This document shows, piece after piece, positions 58,995-64,000 of a stretch of DNA of 64,000 bases. Where the stretch lies: contig NZ_SSYB01000005.1 in assembly GCF_004917075.1 (NCBI RefSeq), forward strand, positions 1 to 64,000. Reading direction: 5' to 3'. This DNA is from Geomonas edaphica (GTDB lineage: Bacteria; Desulfobacterota; Desulfuromonadia; Geobacterales; Geobacteraceae). Made by a program: the position numbers and the translations under genes. Numbering within the stretch: position 1 is the first letter of the stretch; each line of letters starts with the position of its first letter. The notes under the pieces were generated by a model. That model saw only the letters and a list, made by a program, of their open reading frames with translations, was not told the origin of the DNA and made no database searches.

Positions 58995-59705
58995 ATGCCG
59001 GACAACCTGTTCATACCCTCGGTCGATCTGAGGATCGGCAGCCTCGAGGAGTACAACCGCAGACAGAAGGACAAGGCGGCCAGAAGCCAGGCAAAGCCAA
59101 AACCCCGCCCCTGTATCACCATCTCCCGCGAATACGGCTGCACCGGCTACCCGATGGCGGAACTGTTGCGCGAGATACTCATGCAGCGGACCGGCGATGA
59201 ATGGGTCATGATCGACAAGGCGGTTATTGAGGAGGTGGCGCGCCGCCACAACCTCTCACAGGAGATCCTCGAGACGCTGGGCGAAAACAGCCGCATGCTT
59301 TCCGAGATCCTCGCCACCTTTTCGTCGCGCTGGAAAAGCAACTACGACTATTTTCTCCCCCTCTCGCAACACGTGGCCGCGCTGGCGGAGCAGGGAAACG
59401 TGCTGATTCTCGAACTGGGGGGCTCCATCATCACCAGGCACCAGGAGCATTCCTACCACTTCCGCATCTTCGCCTCGGAGCGATTCAAAATCTCCACCCT
59501 CGCCAGGCGCCTCAACATCGAAGAAGAGGAGGCGGAGAAACTCATGCACCGCCAGCAGAAGGTGCGTGACCGCTTCACCAGAGATTTTCTGAGCCAGGAC
59601 GACCACGACCCCTTGCTCTACGACCTCATGTTCAACAACGACCGCTGCGCCCCGGAGCAGATCGCCTACACCATCGCGAACTTCGTGCTCGGGCCGCCTG
59701 TGTGA
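58995..59705 (+). CDS. Cytidylate kinase-like family protein
   Basis: The product is 236 aa (GAAAGGAGCGGGAAC upstream). After a 35-residue charged leader comes CITISREYGCTGYPMAELL, the start of the cytidylate-kinase-like fold (PF13189-like). The usual GxGG(S/K) P-loop is altered to GCTGYP, and IDKAVIEEVARRH and VLILELGGSIITRH follow. It may bind a nucleotide without being a CMP kinase. Third gene of the receiver-PilZ cluster. Confidence 0.78.
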   Translation: MPDNLFIPSVDLRIGSLEEYNRRQKDKAARSQAKPKPRPCITISREYGCTGYPMAELLREILMQRTGDEWVMIDKAVIEEVARRHNLSQEILETLGENSRMLSEILATFSSRWKSNYDYFLPLSQHVAALAEQGNVLILELGGSIITRHQEHSYHFRIFASERFKISTLARRLNIEEEEAEKLMHRQQKVRDRFTRDFLSQDDHDPLLYDLMFNNDRCAPEQIAYTIANFVLGPPV

Positions 59706-59738
59706 GAGGATTAGCCCCCTTCGGGCGCACGGCACGCT

Positions 59739-61907
59739 TTACGCCGGTTCCAGTTTCAAGTACTGCACCTCGTTGGGGAGGGTGAAAACGACCAAGATGC
59801 CGTCGTCGTAGAGGGCCTCGGCGCTGCGCGGAGTGCCCCACAGCTGCAGGTGCGGGTCGTCCGCGACCAGGTTGCGCACCTGGTAGTTACCTGAGAGCCT
59901 GATGGCGCTGGGGATGGTGAAGGTCCCGGCGTTACCGTGATGGACGTTCAGATTCACGAAAACCAGCGTCACCGAGTCTTTCTCTCCCTCGTCCCGCCAG
60001 CGCGCCACGGAAAATACTTCTTCGTGGAAACCACCCCCTGATAGGCTAAGGAAGTAGCGCTTCGGCTCCCTCAGCTCCGCCGTGGTCTCCCGAGCCTGGT
60101 TGATCCGCAAGTACATCCGTCCCACCGCCTCCCGTTCAGGGATCTCATCGCTCCACGCCCGGTACATATTCGCCCAGCTGTCCCTGAAGGGGAGCTTGTC
60201 GGCAAGCCCGAGCGGCTGCCCCATGAACACCATGGGACAGCCGTACATGGCGGCGGTCACCGCGTAGCGAGCGGCCATGGCCCACTTGTCCGCATTGCCT
60301 CCCTCGTCGTGGCTGGTCCCGTTGTGCATCACGAGCGCCTCGCCGCCGAAGAGGGTGCTTTCCTGCTCGAGCGACGCGAAGAGGTCGCTCATCCGGACCT
60401 CCTCCTGCCGGTACAGGTGGTGGTCCTTTGTGGTGAGGACGTCGAACACCCGGTTCAGTCGGTATTGGATCACGTCCGGGTCGAGCACCTCGGCGAGGAA
60501 GATGAAGTCCCAGCGGGCCTTGCGGGTGCGGTTCACGATGTACTCCCAGAGCTGGTTGGGTAGCCCCTGCGCGAAATCGGCCCGGATGCCGGCCAGCTTC
60601 CCGCCGCTTTTCTCGATCCAGTAGGGAAGGATGTAGCCGAAGTACTGCCACAGTTTCTCGGTCTCGGCCTGCACCGCCAGGTCGGTGTAGAAGAGGTCAC
60701 TCTCGTCCTCCGCGTTTCCCTTCGGGTCGTAGTGCGACACCGGGTTCCCCCAGTAGTCGGCGGCGCGGCCGGGCTTGGGACCAAGGGCCGCGTAGTCTCC
60801 GAAGAACCAGTCGACGTTGGCATCGTCCCAGACATGCTCATTGAGCCGGTCCGTGGGGGCCCACACCGCGCACTCGAAATCCGAGCCGGCAGGTTCGCGG
60901 TAGTAGGGGACGCTGTGCCCGTCGACGAAGGCGGTGCCGCGGGTGCACCAGGCAGGGTGGTGTTCCCGGATCCACTGCTCCTCATCCTGCATGGTGCAGA
61001 AACCGAGGTCGACGGCGCCTGCGCCGTAGATGACGTCGCGCCCCGCGTGGTTGAAGGCGAGATCTATGAAGACGTCGAGGTCGACGGCGGCTGCCTCATC
61101 GAAGAGCATCCGGAACAGGTCGAGGGCCCGTGCCGGTGCCGCGTTGTCGGCGAGCCAGCGGTTGATGCTCCAGTAATCTCGTGAGGAATAGGGGCTACCC
61201 GGGTTGTCGTTGGGCGCCCACTGCCACCTGGCTCGGTCCCAGCGCCACTGCGTGTTCGGGAATACCGGCATCAGCCAGAGCGTGTTGAAGCCGAGCTCGT
61301 TGTTGACGTAGGTGAGCTGGAAGGGGTTGAAACCGTCGAAGTCGTGGATGGAGAGGAAGTCATCGAGCGTGCTGCGGTTCTCGTAGGAGCCACCGGCGAG
61401 TGCCTCCACGGTGAGGGCGTTCGCTTCGTAAAGCCGTGATCTGGCCGCCTTGGCGGGGGAGACCACCACGGCGCAGTCGCGCTGCAGCCGATCATTTGGG
61501 CGGGGGGCGAAGTCGTTATGCCACCACCAGGTATCGGTGCCGGTCATGCGGTAGCGTGCCGTGATGCGATAGGCGCCGCACTTGGTGACGGGGAGTTCAG
61601 CGGTGAAGACGAGGTTGTCGAAGGAGCGTCCAAGAAAGGACATGCGCAACGGCATCCAGTAGGAGGTGGGCCCGCCCGAGTCGGCGAGCGGCTCGTGGGT
61701 CTTCACGAAGTCACGTCGGTTCAGGTTGGTGAAGAGCTCCACCTCGAACGCGTCGGGAGGCATCCCGGGACCGGCGATCTCGACCGTGATGCCGAGGCGC
61801 GTCGGGTTTTCCCCGGTCATGGTCTCGTCAAGCAGGAGCTTCACCGTTCCGTAGTTCCCACCGCGACCGTTCACCTTCAGGTTGCCGATCCAGGCTCCGT
61901 ATGCCAT
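59739..61907 (-). CDS. GH13-family alpha-amylase-like enzyme
   Basis: The product is 722 aa. N-terminal beta-sandwich (about 1-150), then a TIM barrel with region I DLAFNHAG (282-289), nucleophile D444 in IRADFAQG, general acid E473 in IFLAEVLD, and region IV near NGTSHDE. The domain order and the large N-terminal domain recall maltosyltransferase/GlgE-type and branching-enzyme relatives of GH13. It has no signal peptide, so it acts on intracellular glycogen or related glucans. Single gene. Confidence 0.87.
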   Translation of the reverse strand: MAYGAWIGNLKVNGRGGNYGTVKLLLDETMTGENPTRLGITVEIAGPGMPPDAFEVELFTNLNRRDFVKTHEPLADSGGPTSYWMPLRMSFLGRSFDNLVFTAELPVTKCGAYRITARYRMTGTDTWWWHNDFAPRPNDRLQRDCAVVVSPAKAARSRLYEANALTVEALAGGSYENRSTLDDFLSIHDFDGFNPFQLTYVNNELGFNTLWLMPVFPNTQWRWDRARWQWAPNDNPGSPYSSRDYWSINRWLADNAAPARALDLFRMLFDEAAAVDLDVFIDLAFNHAGRDVIYGAGAVDLGFCTMQDEEQWIREHHPAWCTRGTAFVDGHSVPYYREPAGSDFECAVWAPTDRLNEHVWDDANVDWFFGDYAALGPKPGRAADYWGNPVSHYDPKGNAEDESDLFYTDLAVQAETEKLWQYFGYILPYWIEKSGGKLAGIRADFAQGLPNQLWEYIVNRTRKARWDFIFLAEVLDPDVIQYRLNRVFDVLTTKDHHLYRQEEVRMSDLFASLEQESTLFGGEALVMHNGTSHDEGGNADKWAMAARYAVTAAMYGCPMVFMGQPLGLADKLPFRDSWANMYRAWSDEIPEREAVGRMYLRINQARETTAELREPKRYFLSLSGGGFHEEVFSVARWRDEGEKDSVTLVFVNLNVHHGNAGTFTIPSAIRLSGNYQVRNLVADDPHLQLWGTPRSAEALYDDGILVVFTLPNEVQYLKLEPA

Positions 61908-62061
61908 CGTCGCACCTCCCGCGCCGGCGACCGGGCCGCCGCATTGTCCTTAAAAAAAACAAGTAAGAACGGTAGCGAAGTTTGGCGGGATGGCAACAGG
62001 TGAGAAAAGAAGGGGGGAGTGATTGGGGGAGGGGGGTGACGTAAGCGGGGCGGCTATAAAA

Positions 62062-62487
62062 TTACGGGAGGTTGCCTCTCACCTTCCTGAGCAGGCGTAT
62101 CAGTTCCTGCTGCTCCGTTTCGTCGAAACCGCGCCATATCCTTTCGATGAGGTTACGCGACACCTCCTGGAATACCGGCTTGAGCGCCTGGCCCTTGGGG
62201 GAGAGTCTCACGAAGACGGTCCGCTGGTCCTGGGTGCTGCTCGCCTTCTCGACATAGCCGTTTGCGACCAGTTTGCCGACCAGCGCGGTCACCGTCGACT
62301 TGTCGCGCCGCACCGCCTTGGCGAGGTCCTTCATGGTCACCTGCTCGTTGTTGAACAGGTGGTGCAGGATGGCGCCGTGCGACGGAGCGAGTCCTTCGAT
62401 CCCCAGGCGCTTCAGTTCCTGGAGCAGGTGCCGGTTGATGCCGGCGCGGGTGTCGCTTATGAGTGCTGCGATGCTCTTGGTTTCCAT
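62062..62487 (-). CDS. MarR-family transcriptional regulator
   Basis: The product is 141 aa. Helical dimerisation ends flank a winged helix: LAPSHGAILHHLF, VTMKDLAKAVRRDKSTVTA and YVEKASSTQDQRTVFVRLSP, with the wing Asp-Gln-Arg. Upstream lies a perfect palindrome that is probably its own operator. The regulated partner is not obvious; nothing lies downstream in the same direction within 150 nt. Confidence 0.92.
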   Translation of the reverse strand: METKSIAALISDTRAGINRHLLQELKRLGIEGLAPSHGAILHHLFNNEQVTMKDLAKAVRRDKSTVTALVGKLVANGYVEKASSTQDQRTVFVRLSPKGQALKPVFQEVSRNLIERIWRGFDETEQQELIRLLRKVRGNLP

Positions 62488-62499
62488 GGGAGGGGAATC

Positions 62500-62517
62500 T
62501 AGTTTGACGGCAAACTA
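62500..62517. promoter_or_regulatory. Palindromic operator upstream of the marR-like gene
   Basis: TAGTTTG-ACGG-CAAACTA is a perfect 7-bp inverted repeat with a 4-nt centre. It begins 13 nt upstream of the start codon and is of the size bound by MarR dimers. Repressor binding here would block the gene's own promoter. Confidence 0.7.
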
Positions 62518-62592
62518 AAGTCAAGAAAAAAATCCCTCGCAGACCAGTCGGACCAGTCGGGAGGGGCAGGCGGGGCTTGGGCGGGGGAGCTA

Positions 62593-63753
62593 CTAGCTGC
62601 GCTCGAGACGAAAGGGGATCACCATGTGGAAGGTGCTGCCGTGGTTCTTGCGGCTTTCGACCCAGATATGCCCCCCCATGAGATGAACCAGCTCGCTGCT
62701 GATGGAGAGGCCGAGTCCGGTGCCGCCGTACTGCCTGGTGATGGAGGCATCCTCCTGGCTAAAGGGCGTGAAGATGCGCTTTATCGCCTCGGCGGCGATG
62801 CCGATGCCGGTATCGGCGACGCTGATCTTCAGGCGTGCCACGCCTGCGCTTTGCTCATGGACTTGAACGGAGACGGTTATACCGCCCGCGTTGGTGAACT
62901 TGATGGCGTTGCCGAGCACGTTGAGGAACACCTGCTTCACCCGCAACCGGTCTCCCATCAACTCGTCGGGGACGTCGTCGTCGATTTCAGTCCTGAAGGC
63001 AAGCCCCTTCCTGTTGATGACCGGCATCTGGGTCCTCACCACTTCCGCAAGGCTCTGCCTGAGGCTGAAACCGTGGCACTCCAACTCGATACTGCCGGCT
63101 TCCGCCTTCGAGAGGTCGAGGATGTCGTTGACGATGGTCAGCAGCCCCTGAGAGGAATCAAGGATGCCGTCCACGTATTCCTTCTGTTCCGGCGTAAGGT
63201 CGGTGAAGGCGAGGAGCTGCGACATCCCCATGATGCTGTTCATCGGGGTGCGGATCTCGTGGCTCATGTTGGCGAGAAAGTAGCTCTTCGCGCGGTTGGC
63301 CGCTTCGGCGCTTTCCCGTGCGGCGTTCAGATCTCTCTCGGCCTTCTTCCGGTCCGTTATGTCGAAGCAGTAGCCGATGTACCCGTCGAAGCCGCCCTCA
63401 TTCGAGAATACCGGACGGCCTATGTCGAAGATCCAGCGGTAATGGCCGTCGTGACGCCGCAGCCGGTACTCGATCTCGAAAGGCTCCCGCTTTTGAAAAG
63501 CGCCGAGCCGCTCGCCGATGTAGCGCTCCCGGTCTTCGACGTGCACCCCCGCGATCCACCCCTCGTCCAGTTCCTGTTCCATCGCCCGGCCGGTGAAGGC
63601 GAGCCAGGCGCCGTTGAGCCAATCGCGCCGGTTCTCGCTGTCGGCGCGCCAGATCAGGGCAGGCGCCTGGTCGAGTATTTCGAGGTAGCGTTCGCCCGTG
63701 GCGCTGCTTTGTGTGGCGTCATCGAAAGATTCGCTGGAAGTCTTACTAGCCAT
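62593..63753 (-). CDS. PAS-domain sensor histidine kinase
   Basis: The product is 386 aa from ATG63753 (AAAGG upstream). An N-terminal PAS/PAC domain (about 20-140, with [10 protein letters not shown] and [12 protein letters not shown]) is followed by the H-box [16 protein letters not shown]-box [15 protein letters not shown]1 DTGIGI and G2 GTGLGLSIS. There are no transmembrane segments, so it senses in the cytoplasm. No cognate response regulator is adjacent; it may work with an orphan regulator. It lies near the right edge. Confidence 0.92.
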   Translation of the reverse strand: MASKTSSESFDDATQSSATGERYLEILDQAPALIWRADSENRRDWLNGAWLAFTGRAMEQELDEGWIAGVHVEDRERYIGERLGAFQKREPFEIEYRLRRHDGHYRWIFDIGRPVFSNEGGFDGYIGYCFDITDRKKAERDLNAARESAEAANRAKSYFLANMSHEIRTPMNSIMGMSQLLAFTDLTPEQKEYVDGILDSSQGLLTIVNDILDLSKAEAGSIELECHGFSLRQSLAEVVRTQMPVINRKGLAFRTEIDDDVPDELMGDRLRVKQVFLNVLGNAIKFTNAGGITVSVQVHEQSAGVARLKISVADTGIGIAAEAIKRIFTPFSQEDASITRQYGGTGLGLSISSELVHLMGGHIWVESRKNHGSTFHMVIPFRLERS

Positions 63754-63931
63754 AGTTGACCTTTGCCGGTACCGCATGCTGCCATAGGAGAAAACATCAC
63801 CAGGTTGGAACGTTACCATTATTATCAAATAATTTAATTCTCTGAAAGGAAATTGTTATAAAAGGGGCTAATAGTGCCCAAATCTCTGTCTCAGCAACGT
63901 TTTGACGGTCGGTTGGACCCTTGGGTTGTGG

Positions 63932-64000
63932 TTAATCGACGGCGAAACCGTACCGGCTCAGTACCGACTTTGCTTCGCGTCTTTTGAGGTAGTGTAAAAA
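63932..64000 (-). CDS. 3' end of an unidentified gene
   Basis: On the minus strand the frame entering from the window edge encodes FLHYLKRREAKSVLSRYGFA and then VD before its stop at 63932-63934. Its basic, helical look is protein-like, but 22 residues are too few to name a family and a chance frame is possible. Confidence 0.35.
   Translation of the reverse strand, partial: FLHYLKRREAKSVLSRYGFAVD

Noticed and set aside
63875-63988. Small + strand frame at the right edge starting GTG
   Set aside because: It has an Arg-rich random look and no ribosome binding site; the opposite-strand gene end is slightly more plausible, though also weak.

Overview
The window looks like a chromosomal segment from a Geobacteraceae-type bacterium (Geobacter / Geomonas / Citrifermentans group, Desulfuromonadia). 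This is inferred from the gene set, not from a marker gene. The evidence is a transcarboxylase operon, a GAF-rich sigma-54 activator, a succinic-semialdehyde-reductase-like dehydrogenase, PilZ, HDOD and response-regulator genes, and GC-rich coding from about 6.2 kb onward. No rRNA, tRNA or CRISPR array was seen.

Region 1 (1-7.5 kb) is accessory DNA and the most interesting part. It opens with the end of an IS21-family element (istB tail plus terminal repeats) and the 3' remnant of a gene cut by it. Three 18-nt palindromes follow. From 416 to 6217 there is an array that reads as an integron gene-cassette array: nine cassettes, ten small + strand ORFs, and nine 61-72 bp sites with attC architecture (outer RYYYAAC / GTTRRRY-like boxes and inner arms that pair with one extrahelical base). 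In three cassettes the R'' box at the 3' end is the exact complement of the R' box at the same cassette's 5' end. In five more the match is 6/7. The sites fall into sequence families with compensatory changes in the stems. The cargo is mostly exported or membrane-anchored small proteins of unknown function, plus an HNH-like protein, a zinc-ribbon/HEPN-like protein, an SH3-like protein and a DUF4826-like protein. No intI gene is visible. The array ends exactly at the stop codon of a phage/P4-type tyrosine recombinase (6218-7480), which is not IntI-like.

Region 2 (7.6-19.3 kb) is core: a GAF/AAA+ sigma-54 activator, a TIGR04442-like protein, an MBL-fold hydrolase, a glycosyltransferase, and a methylmalonyl-CoA:pyruvate carboxyltransferase operon (5S, 12S, a 66-aa small subunit, biotin carrier). 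An orphan HigA-like regulator and a CHRD protein follow.

Region 3 (19.3-32.5 kb) holds rmuC, an alpha/beta hydrolase, the recC-recB-recD recombination operon, a NodB-like deacetylase and an endonuclease/exonuclease/phosphatase-family membrane protein.

Region 4 (32.9-48.5 kb) holds a divergent acetate-kinase-like gene, metX under a SAM-I riboswitch, an SSA-reductase-like dehydrogenase with a coupled 56-aa membrane protein, and fused pabB-pabC. It continues with a TIGR02757 protein, dtd, a macrodomain gene, nfo, a HIT gene, dapF, an Rrf2 regulator, larE, hsp20, two unlisted small genes and polA.

Region 5 (48.6-64 kb) is rich in signalling genes: PilZ, HDOD, a GspE/PilB-like ATPase, Smr, a ROK kinase, an FKBP-like protein and a DUF2235 hydrolase. 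A response regulator / PilZ / cytidylate-kinase-like cluster follows, then a GH13 enzyme, a MarR regulator with a palindromic operator, and a PAS histidine kinase.
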